In this document: positions 24,534-33,447 of the stretch, one piece after another
Position numbering within the stretch: position 1 is the first letter of the stretch
Layout of the letters: every line of letters begins with the position of its first letter
Assembly (NCBI GenBank): GCA_035946625.1
Contig: DASYZE010000022.1
Coordinates: 1-64,000 of the forward strand
Origin: DASYXZ01 sp035946625
Lineage (GTDB): Bacteria > Acidobacteriota > Terriglobia > UBA7540
DNA: 64,000 nucleotides
Direction of reading: 5' to 3'
Notes under the pieces: model-generated
Databases searched by the model: none
The model's input: only the letters and a program-made list of their open reading frames with translations
What the model was told of the DNA's origin: nothing
Position numbers and translations under genes: made by a program

Positions 24534-25823
24534 CTACGCCGGGACGCTCAGAACTTTTTCCAGCGCACTGCGTAGCGCGTCGAGATTAGGTTCAACGCGC
24601 AGACGCTGCCGGCACTCCTCGGCCTCGGAGCGATGGCGCATGACGTAGTCCGTATCTTTCAATTGATTTCCGGTGAGCACCACCACCACGTCCGAGTGGC
24701 GGTCGATTTTTCCGGCGCGTACGAGCTTGCGCACGCCCGCCACGGTGGATGCGGAGGCGGGCTCGCACCCCACACCGTCTTCGGCCAACGCAGCCTTGGC
24801 TTCAAAGATTTCTTCGTCCGTAACCGATTCGCAAAGTCCCTCCGACCACTCCAGCACGCGCCGGGCTTTCTTCCAGTTGGCCGGACGGCCGATGCGGATG
24901 GCGGTGGCATCGGTCACAGGGCCATCCACGGGAATCAATTCCGGAGACCCGGCCGCCATCGTCTGGTAAAACGGATTGGCCCCCGCAGCCTGCACCACCA
25001 CCACGTGCGGCACCTTTTCAATGAATCCCATTTCCTTCAGCTCGCGCAGCCCCTTGCCAATGGCCGAAGCGTTGCCCAGGTTTCCGCCCGGCACCACAAT
25101 GTAGTCGGGCGGGCGCCAGGCGCGCTGTTCCAACATTTCCGCCACAATCGTTTTTTGGCCTTCGATGCGGAACGGGTTGATGGAGTTCACCAGATAGAGC
25201 CCTAGCTCGGGCGCGATCTCCCGCAACAATTGAAACGCCTGGTCAAACGTGTCGCCCACCTCCACCACCAGCGCGCCGAAATCGAGCGCCTGCGCCAGCT
25301 TGGCGGCGGAAATTTGTTTATAGGGCACAAACAACAAGGCTTTCAACCCGGCGCGCGCCGCGTAGGCCGCCATGGACGAAGACGTATTTCCGGTGGACGC
25401 GCACGCCACCATGCGCACGCCGCGCGCCACCGCGCGCGTGATGCACGCCGTCATGCCCAAATCCTTGAACGAGCCGGTGGGATTGTTCCCCTGGTGCTTG
25501 ATGGTGATGTGAATGGGACCCGCCCACCATCCGGCGCGGCGCGTGCCCACCAGGGGGGTTGAGCCTTCGGAAAGCGATATGATCTTCTCGCCCGGCTCGA
25601 CAAAGGGAATTAATTCGCGAAAGCGCCAGACGCCGCTGCGGTCAATCGGCTCGCCGCTCAGCCGCCTCTGATGCCAGGCGCGGCGAAGATACTCCGGATC
25701 GAACGGCTCGAAGTCATACTTCACTTCCACCAGCCCACCGCACGTGGCGCAAAGGTGCCCTTCTTTCTTGGGATCCTGCCGCTGGCCGCAGGCTTCTTCA
25801 ATACATTGGAGGTAAGCAGGCAT
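24534..25823 (-). CDS. thrC: Threonine synthase
   Basis: 429 residues. PLP enzyme that converts O-phosphohomoserine to threonine. An N-terminal zinc ribbon is visible (Cys7, Cys12, Cys25, Cys28). The PLP lysine is Lys120 in NNPTGSFKDLG, followed by CASTGNTSSSMAAYAARAG for phosphate binding and VVPGGNLGNASAIGKGL. The C-terminus has GCEPASASTVAG and VVVLTGNQLKDTDYV, typical of this type. It lies 20 bp upstream of ppc and downstream of aspartate kinase. Confidence 0.95.
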   Translation of the reverse strand: MPAYLQCIEEACGQRQDPKKEGHLCATCGGLVEVKYDFEPFDPEYLRRAWHQRRLSGEPIDRSGVWRFRELIPFVEPGEKIISLSEGSTPLVGTRRAGWWAGPIHITIKHQGNNPTGSFKDLGMTACITRAVARGVRMVACASTGNTSSSMAAYAARAGLKALLFVPYKQISAAKLAQALDFGALVVEVGDTFDQAFQLLREIAPELGLYLVNSINPFRIEGQKTIVAEMLEQRAWRPPDYIVVPGGNLGNASAIGKGLRELKEMGFIEKVPHVVVVQAAGANPFYQTMAAGSPELIPVDGPVTDATAIRIGRPANWKKARRVLEWSEGLCESVTDEEIFEAKAALAEDGVGCEPASASTVAGVRKLVRAGKIDRHSDVVVVLTGNQLKDTDYVMRHRSEAEECRQRLRVEPNLDALRSALEKVLSVPA

Positions 25824-25831
25824 AAGAAAAG

Positions 25832-25941
25832 AAGAACGTCATTCGTCCTTTGTCATTTGTCCTTCGTGCTCCGATGTTGCGCCATGCATCTCTGTCTAAA
25901 AGAGGAACACACGGAAAGGACAAGGGACAAAGGACGTTCTT
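25832..25941. repeat. Long imperfect hairpin between thrC and lysC
   Basis: The left arm 25832-25868 contains AAGAACGTCATTCGTCCTTT and GTCATTTGTCCTTCGTG. The right arm 25912-25941 contains GGACAAGGGACAAAGGACGT. The word GTCCTTTGTC (and its complement) is repeated within each arm. It covers the end of the aspartate kinase gene and the gap to threonine synthase. Confidence 0.72.
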
Positions 25942-27358
25942 AAAGTTCAAATTCCTCGTGAATCGCCGTCACCGCTTCCTTCACGTCCGCTGCTTTCACG
26001 GCGAACGATATACTCAACTCCGAAGAACCCTGGGCGATGGCAATGATGTTGATGTTGCGACGCCCCTGGGCGCTGAAGGCACGGCCGGCAAGCCCGGGCG
26101 TTCCCTTCATATTTTCTCCGATGGCCACCACGATGGCGATCTTGGGCATCACTTCGAGCGTCCCCACGTATTCGTGCAGCATTTCCAGCTCGAAAGTTTT
26201 TTCCAGCCTCGCGCGCACGCGCGAGAGGTCGGAATGATGAATGGCGAAGCACAGCACGTTGTCCGCCGAGGACTGCGTGACCATCAGGGTGGAAACATCT
26301 TCCAGGTGCAGGCCGTTGAAGACGCGCGTGGCCAGGCGCGGAAAGCTCAGCGTCTCTTTCCCGCTGAGGGTGATCAGGTCGGCGTTGCTGATGGAGGTCA
26401 CCGCCTTCACGCCCGGCCGGCCGTTCTTGGAGGCGTGAACGATTTTCGTGCCTTCGCAAGTCGGGTTGAAGGTATTCTTGATCCACACGGGGATTTTTTT
26501 CTTCATCACCGGCTGGATGGTTTTGGGATGCAGCACTTTGGCGCCGAAGAAGGAAAGCTCGATGGCCTCGCGGTAGGAGATTTCCGGAATGATGTGGGCG
26601 GCAGGAACCAGGCGTGGATCGGCCGTCATCACGCCGTCCACGTCGGTCCAGATCCACACTTCCTCCGCGTTGAGCGCGCCGCCCAGAATCGTCCCGCTGT
26701 AATCGGAGCCGCCCCGTCCGAGCGTGGTGGTGTGTCCGTCCCGGGTTGAACCGCGGAATCCCGTGACGACCGGAATGGCGCCGGCGCTGCGAATACCGGC
26801 CAGGCGTTGCTCCGCCCGCATGTCGGTGTGATCGAAGAGCGGTGAGGCGTTGCCAAAAGTGTCGTCGGTGGTAATCAGCTCGGTGGAGTCCACCGCTTCC
26901 GCGGGACACCCCTTCGACCGCAGGATGGCGGCCACCAGTGTGGCCGACATCACTTCGCCGAGGCTCGAGAACATGTCCATGGCGCGGGGCGTGACTTCGC
27001 GGACGAGTGAGAAACCCGAACAAAGGTTTTCAAAGTCCGCCATGTTTTTGGCCAGACGGGGCAGAACCACCGCTTGCTCGCTGGCAGATAGAAGTTTGTC
27101 CGCCACGTCGCGGTGGCGGCGCGCCAGCTCCTGCCGGACGCTTTTCCAATGCTCGCGATCACCCTGGCTGGCTTCATTGGCCGCGCGCACCAGCATGTCC
27201 GTCACGCCGCCCATGGCGGAAACCACCACCATCACTTCGTTGCGCTTGGCGTGCTCGGCCACAATGTCAGCCACGCTCTGCATGCGCTCGGCGTTGCCTA
27301 CGGAGGTGCCGCCGAATTTCATCACAATCAGGGGTTTTGCTTTCTGGCTCTTGGTCAC
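25940..27358 (-). CDS. lysC: Aspartate kinase
   Basis: 472 residues. Amino-acid kinase domain: KFGGTSVGN at 14-22, VVSAMGGVTDML near 45-56, GFRGSTRDGHTTTLGRGGSDYSG near 200-222, and WTDVDGVMTADPR near 236-249. Two ACT domains follow (about 320-472), the second with INIIAIAQGSSELSISFAV, as in feedback-controlled enzymes. It makes aspartyl phosphate at the head of the lysine, threonine and methionine routes. The homoserine dehydrogenase domain of ThrA fusions is absent. Upstream is a LysR gene in the same direction. Confidence 0.95.
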   Translation of the reverse strand: MTKSQKAKPLIVMKFGGTSVGNAERMQSVADIVAEHAKRNEVMVVVSAMGGVTDMLVRAANEASQGDREHWKSVRQELARRHRDVADKLLSASEQAVVLPRLAKNMADFENLCSGFSLVREVTPRAMDMFSSLGEVMSATLVAAILRSKGCPAEAVDSTELITTDDTFGNASPLFDHTDMRAEQRLAGIRSAGAIPVVTGFRGSTRDGHTTTLGRGGSDYSGTILGGALNAEEVWIWTDVDGVMTADPRLVPAAHIIPEISYREAIELSFFGAKVLHPKTIQPVMKKKIPVWIKNTFNPTCEGTKIVHASKNGRPGVKAVTSISNADLITLSGKETLSFPRLATRVFNGLHLEDVSTLMVTQSSADNVLCFAIHHSDLSRVRARLEKTFELEMLHEYVGTLEVMPKIAIVVAIGENMKGTPGLAGRAFSAQGRRNINIIAIAQGSSELSISFAVKAADVKEAVTAIHEEFEL

Positions 27359-27453
27359 TGTTGCTCTGCCTTTCGTTACTTCGTTACGCCCGAACAGAAC
27401 TCCACCTCCCGCGTCGGGCTGAGGAGGCTCGCCGGGGCGGCCACTTCAGCCCA

Positions 27454-28383
27454 CTAGGTAATGGAGGCTGTCTTCGTAATAGTGGGAGAACCTGAATTCG
27501 ACGTCCGGGTGGAATCGCGAACGACCTCGATAAAAATCTTGGCCGGTAATGAGAGGTATCGGTCGCGGCGGAAAATCAGGCCCAGCTCGCGATAAAGTTT
27601 CTGGCCTTCAAGGGGAATCAGTTTCAAGACCCCGGCGGCCACTTCGGGCTGGCCGTAGGTGCGGCTGATCAGCGAAATGCCCAGCCCCGCGCCCACAAAT
27701 TTCTTGATGGTTTCCACGCTGGCCAGCTCCATCGAAATTTGTATCTTGTCGCGAAAGGGACGCAGCAGGCGGTCAAACACAACCCGCGTGTGGCCTGTCT
27801 TGGGCAGGATCAGCGGGTAATGGGCCACTTCTTCCACCGTCACGCTTTTCTTTTTTGCCAGGGGATGGTTCTTCGGCACCACCACCTGGACTTCGTCGCG
27901 GAAAACCGAAATCACTTCCATATTGTTGGCGGTCTGGGGCAGGGTGACAATACCCATGTCCACGGCGCCTTCCTGAACCTTTTGCAGAATTTTGTGGCTG
28001 AAATTCCGGTAAATGCTGATTTGCACCAGGGGGTAAAGCTGCTTGAAGCGCGCAAAAGTTTTGGGCAGCACGTAAAGGCAGGTGGCCTCATTGGCCCCGA
28101 TGTAAAGCTTGCCGCGCGGGGTCTGGTTCAGCTCGGCGATGGCCTGCAGCGCTTCTTTCTGGGTCTCCAGAAGTTTTTCCGCGTAGCGGCGCAGAATCTC
28201 GCCCGCCGGGGTGAGCAAAACTTTTTTGCCGCTGCGATCGAAAAGTTTTTCCCCGCACTCCTGCTCCAACAGCCGCACCTGGGCGCTGATGGCCGGCTGG
28301 GTTCGATATATTTTTTCGGCCGCGCGCGAAAAACTCTGCAGCTTCGCGACCTCGAGAAAACTTGCCAACTGGTCGTAGTCCAT
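27454..28383 (-). CDS. LysR-family transcriptional regulator
   Basis: 309 residues from the ATG at 28383 (MDYDQLASFLEVAKLQSFSRAA). The frame is open to 28575, but the extra codons overlap msrA and do not look like the family. N-terminal winged HTH (1-60, AEKIYRTQPAISAQVRLLEQECGEKLFDR), then a type-2 periplasmic-binding-like effector domain (about 90-295) that begins KLYIGANEATCLYVLPKTF. The effector is unknown. It is encoded upstream of and in the same direction as aspartate kinase, and may control that block, although LysR genes are more often divergent from their target. Confidence 0.92.
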   Translation of the reverse strand: MDYDQLASFLEVAKLQSFSRAAEKIYRTQPAISAQVRLLEQECGEKLFDRSGKKVLLTPAGEILRRYAEKLLETQKEALQAIAELNQTPRGKLYIGANEATCLYVLPKTFARFKQLYPLVQISIYRNFSHKILQKVQEGAVDMGIVTLPQTANNMEVISVFRDEVQVVVPKNHPLAKKKSVTVEEVAHYPLILPKTGHTRVVFDRLLRPFRDKIQISMELASVETIKKFVGAGLGISLISRTYGQPEVAAGVLKLIPLEGQKLYRELGLIFRRDRYLSLPAKIFIEVVRDSTRTSNSGSPTITKTASIT

Positions 28384-28471
28384 TTTTGTTTGCCGTGAAT
28401 CGCGTTCCATTCTACCAGATTCGGCGGGACCGGGGGACTTGAAAAGTTTGGTCCGCACAGAACTGACGAAA

Positions 28472-28942
28472 TTAATGCCGGATATGGCAGGAGGCCAGGC
28501 CCTGTTTCTCAAAATATCGCTGGTGATATTCTTCCGCGCGGAAAAAGGCGGATGCGGGCATGATTTCAGTAACAATGGGCCGGCGGAATCTGGACTGCGC
28601 CTTTTCTTTCGAGGCGCGCGCCGCGGCTTCTTGCGCCGGCGAGTGAAAGAAAATGGCGGACCGATACTGTGTTCCCACGTCGGGTCCCTGACGGTTGGGT
28701 GTGGTCGGGTCGTGCAAGCTCCAGAAAGCGTCCAGAAGTTCTACATAGCTCACCTTCGCCGTGTCAAACGTCACCTCCACGGCCTCAGCATGGCCGGTGC
28801 GGCCCGTGCATACCTCACGGTAAGTGGGGTTCTGTGTCGTCCCGCCCGTGTAGCCACAGGACGCATCCGCCACGCCGGGAACTTCACGAAATGCCGACTC
28901 AACCCCCCAAAAACAGCCCGCCGCAAATGTGGCCTTATCCAT
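28472..28942 (-). CDS. msrA: Peptide methionine (S)-S-oxide reductase MsrA
   Basis: 156 residues, the short MsrA form. GCFWGVESAFREVPGV holds the catalytic Cys10, and Tyr/Glu/His residues in the conserved CGYTGG, YREVCTG and GHAEAVEV segments are present. QYRSAIFFHS and EEYHQRYFEKQG complete the fold. A cysteine near the C-terminus (LASCHIRH, about 152) could act as a resolving residue. It repairs methionine sulfoxide in proteins. GAGGAG lies just before the ATG. No msrB is nearby. Confidence 0.95.
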   Translation of the reverse strand: MDKATFAAGCFWGVESAFREVPGVADASCGYTGGTTQNPTYREVCTGRTGHAEAVEVTFDTAKVSYVELLDAFWSLHDPTTPNRQGPDVGTQYRSAIFFHSPAQEAAARASKEKAQSRFRRPIVTEIMPASAFFRAEEYHQRYFEKQGLASCHIRH

Positions 28943-29109
28943 GGTTATGCTCCTCTGTGAGTTGCCCTATCGAGCCCTCTGACGGGCCGGAATCTTTCCC
29001 CATGCCGATGATTCACTTCCTATGATACGCGAGATTCGCCCCCGCTGCCATTAGTACAAGGCCCAAGTTTCGGAGTCGATTGATCTCGACTTCCTTTCCA
29101 AACCCAGGT

Positions 29110-29186
29110 CATTTCCGCGCAAGCGGGAATCCTGTCTTTCGAGGTTCGAATCGCCCGCGCAACCGATTCCCGCTGGCGCGGGAATG
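29110..29186. repeat. REP-like inverted repeat, copy with ATTCCCGCGCAAGCGGGAAT arms
   Basis: The left arm (ATTTCCGCGCAAGCGGGAAT) and right arm (ATTCCCGCTGGCGCGGGAAT) are inverted relative to each other with minor mismatches. Better conserved copies lie at 58796-58886 and a single-arm version at 32690-32716. It fills part of the gap between msrA and the MEDS gene, where no other feature is seen. Confidence 0.75.
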
Positions 29187-29224
29187 GCCGCACCTGGGGG
29201 GCGCCCACACGACTGAAGAGCAAG

Positions 29225-29938
29225 CTAAATGGAGTCGGCCGCCCCCGGATGGATGCGGCCGTAATCGGAAATGGCTGCCAGCAATTTCTCCACGTCAAAG
29301 CCCACTTCGCGAAAAAGGTCAACCAGACTGCGCTGGCGGTCAACCGGACTAAGGGGAATAAATTTTTCGGCGGGGATATAGAACGGATTGTCGCGAACCA
29401 GAGTGTTCCCAATTAGCAGGTGGCGGTGGGTGGCTATGGCCGGAAACAAGAAGTCCGGATCAAGGCGATCCAATGAATACTGGCAGAGGGCGACGCTCGG
29501 ATAATGTTTCACCTGATAATTCAGCAGGGCGTGAAATTCGAAAAACTTCTCCGCGGGAAACCCAGCCGATTCCCCCCAGCTTCCTTCTTCCAGCCAGCGC
29601 AGCGCAGGCACTTTCGCGCGCTCGGCGTCATCAAATGTTTTTTGGGTTCGATCGCAAAGCTCGGTAAAACCCGGGGCGCCCGTGCTGAGCCGCAACATCT
29701 CAGAATGAAGAAATGGGTCGGGATTAACTTGCAGAGCGCGAATTGATGCAAGCATTCCAGGGTGCATTTCGCCCGGCGCCAGGTATTGGCACAAGTCCCC
29801 GCGCTTCAGTCCCTCGGCGAGAAATGAAGTCAGGCGATAGCCCTCCCTTTCCCCACGATAAAGGACCGCCACATGATCGTGAGCATAAATGGGAAACCGG
29901 CCATCGAGATGGGTGAACAGCGGTGCGGGCATGGCCAT
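29225..29938 (-). CDS. MEDS-domain sensory protein
   Basis: 237 residues consisting of one MEDS domain, the sensory domain first described in DcmR and found in methanogen and methylotroph regulators. Recognisable pieces are HVAVLYRGEREGYRLTSFLAEGLKRGDLCQYL at the start and LNYQVKHYPSVALCQYSLDRLDPDF with IGNTLVRDNPFYIPAEKF towards the end. The DNA-binding or kinase partner domain usually fused to MEDS is absent, so this is a stand-alone sensor that would act on another protein. No partner gene is adjacent. Confidence 0.8.
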   Translation of the reverse strand: MAMPAPLFTHLDGRFPIYAHDHVAVLYRGEREGYRLTSFLAEGLKRGDLCQYLAPGEMHPGMLASIRALQVNPDPFLHSEMLRLSTGAPGFTELCDRTQKTFDDAERAKVPALRWLEEGSWGESAGFPAEKFFEFHALLNYQVKHYPSVALCQYSLDRLDPDFLFPAIATHRHLLIGNTLVRDNPFYIPAEKFIPLSPVDRQRSLVDLFREVGFDVEKLLAAISDYGRIHPGAADSI

Positions 29939-29975
29939 GAAATCTTATCACTTTGAACAAGCCTGCGCCGGCCGG

Positions 29976-30227
29976 TTACTCTTTGAGGGAAAGGGCCTTC
30001 CTAAGCTTGGAAGGTTCACCCACCTCAAGGTTCACCGTGCAACCAGTGCCGGAATATACGAAGTGGCGGCTTACGACCTTGAAGTCAGTGGGTAGTCCGC
30101 CATACCGGTGGGTGACGTGACCACCCACGGCCGGAATCACAACCGCCTCGCCGTTATCGAAAAAAGTTGGCTCGTCCTGAGTGCACTCTTCGGGGAAGCG
30201 CCCGGGCTCTTTGAATTGAAACAGCAA
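29976..30227 (-). CDS. Hypothetical protein with non-standard or missing start
   Basis: 83 residues if the TTG at 30227 is the start. The frame has no ATG before an upstream TAG, so it either uses TTG or is a 5'-truncated relic. The sequence (FDNGEAVVIPAVGGHVTHRYGG, PTDFKVVSRHFVYSGTG, VNLEVGEPSKLRKAL) looks like genuine beta-rich protein, but I do not recognise a family. It lies 37 bp downstream of the MEDS gene only by coordinate; on the minus strand it is upstream of MEDS and could be co-transcribed with it. Confidence 0.45.
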   Translation of the reverse strand: MLFQFKEPGRFPEECTQDEPTFFDNGEAVVIPAVGGHVTHRYGGLPTDFKVVSRHFVYSGTGCTVNLEVGEPSKLRKALSLKE

Positions 30228-30431
30228 TTCATAGTCATGATTCAGATCCTATTTCACAGTGATTGGGGAAAAATGGTGTTGCTATGGATGATGAGAACCT
30301 ATGACTCTCCTTCCGGGAGTGATGAGGGACAATCCTCCTCGAATACTCTCCAAAAGTGATAAAAAGTGGGCGGTGCCGCGGCCACCCCCCCAATCTTGCC
30401 CGGTCTTGCCACGGCAGGGTTGCAATACCGA

Positions 30432-31165
30432 TCACGGATACAGGCCGCGGAGCTTGGTCGCTTCCGCAACGCGTCCGATGCCCAGCATGTTGGCAGCAGT
30501 CCGCATACTGACTTTGTGCTCCAGGTGAATTTTCAAGACCTCGGCGAAGCTGGTCTTCATCACCCGCTCCAATCGGTTGTAAACGTCCTGAGCTTCCCAG
30601 AACAGGTGCTGTTCGTCCTGCACCCACTCGAAGTAGGAGACGATGACTCTCCCGGAGTTGCACAGTATGTCGGGGATCACGAAAATTCCCTTCGATTCCA
30701 GAACCCGGTCGCCATGCGGTATCGCAGGGCCGTTGGCCGCTTCGGCGACGATCTTGGCCTTAATGGCGGCCGCGTTCTCCTCGTCGATGGCGTTCTCCAA
30801 AGCAGCGGGAATGAGGATGTCGCACTTGAGCGCAAGCAGTTCGCTGGGAGGGATCTCCTCCGCGCCTGGGAATCCGATCACGTTCCCAGTCTTCTCTTTA
30901 TGGTCAATCAGCTTGCCTACGTCGAGGCTGTTGCCATGGTATACGCAGCCCCGGGAATCGCCCACCGCGATCACTATGGCCCCGGCATTTTGTCCAAGTT
31001 GAGCGGCGATGGACCCGGCATTCCCGAATCCTTGCACGACCACGCGCGCGCCCGTCAATGGCAGCTTCAAATAATCGTCGGCGCCCTGGATGGTGTAAAA
31101 AACATCGCGCTCGATAGCCTCGTTGCGGCCCAGCGACCCGCCCAGACTGGTGGGTTTGCCCGTCA
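30432..31165 (-). pseudogene. Glu/Leu/Phe/Val dehydrogenase, C-terminal half only
   Basis: The frame begins to match the family at RVTGKPTSLGGSLGRNEA, which in intact enzymes is near residue 200, and then covers the NAD(P)-binding domain: VVVQGFGNAGSIAAQL, AALENAIDEENAAAIKAKIVAEAANGP, FVIPDILCNSGRVIVSYFEWVQ, to the C-terminus. The N-terminal substrate-binding domain with its catalytic lysine is missing; upstream codons to 31214 come from unrelated sequence with palindromes. A 5'-truncated relic is the simplest reading; activity is unlikely. Confidence 0.85.
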
Positions 31166-31205
31166 CCCTTAGGGTGTGACGGATATCACAAGAGATTATC
31201 TCTTG
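31160..31205. repeat. Two adjacent palindromes at the glutamate dehydrogenase break point
   Basis: CCGTCACCCTTAGGGTGTGACGG (31160-31182, one bulge) is followed by CAAGAGATTATCTCTTG (31189-31205), a nearly perfect 17-nt palindrome. They sit at the place where homology of the truncated dehydrogenase stops and just upstream of the TPR gene. They could be recombination scars, or an operator for the TPR gene. Confidence 0.55.
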
Positions 31206-31328
31206 TATTTTCATAATGATAAGAAACCTTTGGGCCGCCGGTCATGGGCCTTGGACCATCTGTTGGCTGGGTACAAGGATGGGTGCTGGCGTTTGACTTC
31301 GACATCGCGCGCCAAGTACCATAAATTC

Positions 31329-32282
31329 ATGAGGCGCAATCTTCGGATGATCCTCCCCGTCGTGGCCTTCGTGTTGCCGCTTCAAGTTGCGGTGAATCAA
31401 ATGTGCGCGCTCCCTGCACCGCAGGACGAGCAAACCGTGGAAGCTGAAGTTTCTTCCAAACTTCGCGCCGGCAGGGTGGACGACGCCCTCACGGAAGCCC
31501 ACCTCGCCGTCGGCCGATATCCGGATTCCGCCGCCATGAATCGTTTGTTGGGCGAAGTGCTCTTCAAAAAAGGAATGAACACAGAGGCGCGGGCAGCCTT
31601 CCGGCGCGCCATCCAAATCGATCCGAGCATTCCCCAGATCTATTACCAACTGGCGCAGGTTGATTTCAGCGAGAAGAGTTACTTCGACGCCGCGCGCAAT
31701 CTTGAAACCTTCCTGCGCCTCAATCCGGACAATGCCGAAGCCCGTGCGCTGCTGGGCCGGACTTACCTGAACTTAAATCAAAATGACGCCGCCATCGTCC
31801 AGTTCAGAAGAGCTCTGGCTCTCAATCCCGTTCTTCCGCTCCTTCACTACCATTTGGGGTCAGCCTACGAAAGTGAGGGGAATCTTAAAGCAGCATTAAA
31901 GGAGTTCAGGCAGGAAGTCGACTACAACCCGCACTTCTACGATTCGTACTGGCGGGCGGGAAACATTGAGCTTGGGCAGGGTAACCCGGATGCAGCCAGT
32001 GAACTTTTTCAGGCGGGGATTAGAGTAAAGCCGCTGGGCTACCAGGCGCACTATGGTCTCGGCCGCGTCCTGCTGGCCCAAAGGCAACTTCCCTCTGCCC
32101 AAGCCGAACTTAAGAAAGTGCTTGCATCCAACCCCCACTTCGATGATGCCCACTGCGTCCTGGCGCAGGTCTACCAACAAATGGGCAAGCCACAGGACGC
32201 GCGCGTAGAGTTTGATGGCTGCGCCCAATTGAATGCGCGACGACAAAATACGCCGACCTCCCCCGCCGGCCAACATCCCTAA
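31329..32282 (+). CDS. Exported TPR-repeat protein
   Basis: 317 residues from the ATG at 31329 (MRRNLRMILPVVAFVLPLQ), chosen because it gives a clean signal peptide (about 1-33); the frame is open to 31176. From about residue 45 to 300 it consists of tetratricopeptide repeats, seen as repeated units such as AEARALLGRTYLNLNQNDAAIVQFRRALALNP, LHYHLGSAYESEGNLKAALKEFRQ and AHYGLGRVLLAQRQLPSAQAELKK. No catalytic domain is visible. It is probably a periplasmic scaffold. The convergent gene downstream encodes the S74-type protein. Confidence 0.85.
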   Translation: MRRNLRMILPVVAFVLPLQVAVNQMCALPAPQDEQTVEAEVSSKLRAGRVDDALTEAHLAVGRYPDSAAMNRLLGEVLFKKGMNTEARAAFRRAIQIDPSIPQIYYQLAQVDFSEKSYFDAARNLETFLRLNPDNAEARALLGRTYLNLNQNDAAIVQFRRALALNPVLPLLHYHLGSAYESEGNLKAALKEFRQEVDYNPHFYDSYWRAGNIELGQGNPDAASELFQAGIRVKPLGYQAHYGLGRVLLAQRQLPSAQAELKKVLASNPHFDDAHCVLAQVYQQMGKPQDARVEFDGCAQLNARRQNTPTSPAGQHP

Positions 32283-32424
32283 AACCAGAACCAAACCCGG
32301 CCACTTACATCAGCGCGGCCTTCCATCCCGCCACCGTTTCCGTGCCGAGTTGAGGCGGATGTAGCTTGGCGAGGTCAATATTGAGGAAGCTCGACACCCA
32401 CTCGAACGGATTGTCCCCACGCGC

Positions 32425-33444
32425 TCAAATTCGTACCCGAGCGATCTCCATGCGCGCGGCCTTTCTGCCTTTCGTAGCATGGGCATCCTGCCCATGTCGG
32501 GCCACGGGCGAGACGCCCGGGCTTCGAGCGCGCGATTCGCCAGCGGCCGCATCTTGCCGGCCTGCCGATGCCCGTCGGCGGACGGGCGCCACCGCCCGCG
32601 CCAGGCTCGTCCCACCCGTTTTGTCATTCCCGCGCCGAGCCTGCCCTGAGCTTACCGAAGAGCGGGGAACCATCCGCGCCGCGCGCACCTTGTCATTCCC
32701 GCGCAGGCGGGAATCCATCCGCGCTACCACCGCCATCGTCTGCGCCTGCGCCTTCTGCAATTGCTCGATCTGCCGGTTCATGGATTGCATCTCCGCGTCC
32801 TTCGCCGCGCGGGCGCGGGCGAGTTCGCGGATTTGAGCGTTAGCTTGCCGGATTTGCCTGCCCTGCGCTTGAACCTCGAACGTCAGGTCGTCGTTCCGCG
32901 CCTTATGTTCGCGCACGCCTTCGAGCATCATGAAGGTCAACGGGCTGTAGTTCACCTGCTTGAATCCGCGCGCGTCGGTCGAGACCATGTTAGGGAAGAT
33001 TTTCTCGACTTGCTGGGCGATGAGCCCGCTGGCGCGGACGCCGCCCGAGGGGTATTGAGGAGGGTTTGAGTCACGCCAGTTGAACCGCACCGGTTGCAAT
33101 TCGGCCAGTTTGTCGAGCGAGAGCGCAAAAGGCCGGATGGCGGTTTTGAGCCGTTGGTCGGAAGCGCAGGTGCCCCCAACAGTCGTCCCCCCCACTCTGA
33201 GGCACCCGGAGTTGACGTCGACGTTGCCAGCAAAGATTTCAGCTTCCGTGGCGCTGCCAGTTGCGTCTCCAGCGACTGCCGCCCCGCCGCTCCCGGTAGC
33301 GTTGGCGAATATCCCGAACCCGCCGCCGTCGTTAATGGCGTTAACCCCCGAGCAATGGGTGGCACTGCACTCGCCGGCGATGGCGTTGACGGCAGCCACG
33401 AAGCCGCTAGCGGTCGTGCCGGACGGGTAGCCACAGCATGGTTT
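32425..33444 (-). pseudogene. 5'-truncated tail-fibre-type (peptidase S74) protein with repeat-derived C-terminus
   Basis: The frame is open from just after a TAG at 33445; the first usable start is a GTG at 33399. The recognisable core is the intramolecular chaperone domain S74: SDQRLKTAIRPFALSLDKL, LQPVRFNWRD, GLIAQQVEKIFPNMV, NYSPLTFMMLEGVREH, then a coiled coil (about 175-225). S74 proteins normally have a long N-terminal fibre, absent here. From about residue 227 the frame runs through REP-like DNA (DSRLRGNDK, RRGNDKTGG) and low-complexity sequence. It is best read as a decayed or rearranged gene. Confidence 0.65.
32624..32716. repeat. REP-like elements inside the 3' part of the S74-type gene
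   Basis: TGTCATTCCCGCGC occurs twice (from about 32623 and 32691). The second copy reads CATTCCCGCGCAGGCGGGAA and is the same family as the repeats at 29110 and 58796. Between them lies GAGCCTGCCCTGAGC, a small hairpin. They encode the C-terminal residues of the adjacent minus-strand frame. Confidence 0.7.
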
Positions 33445-33447
33445 CTA

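Noticed and set aside
25947..27023. Second minus-strand ORF of 358 codons within aspartate kinase
   Set aside because: It is an out-of-frame shadow with Arg/His/Gly-rich composition; the kinase frame carries every conserved motif.
29142..29152. GGTTCGAATC resembling a tRNA T-loop
   Set aside because: The flanking bases do not form a T-stem, no acceptor or anticodon arm is present, and it lies inside a REP-like element.
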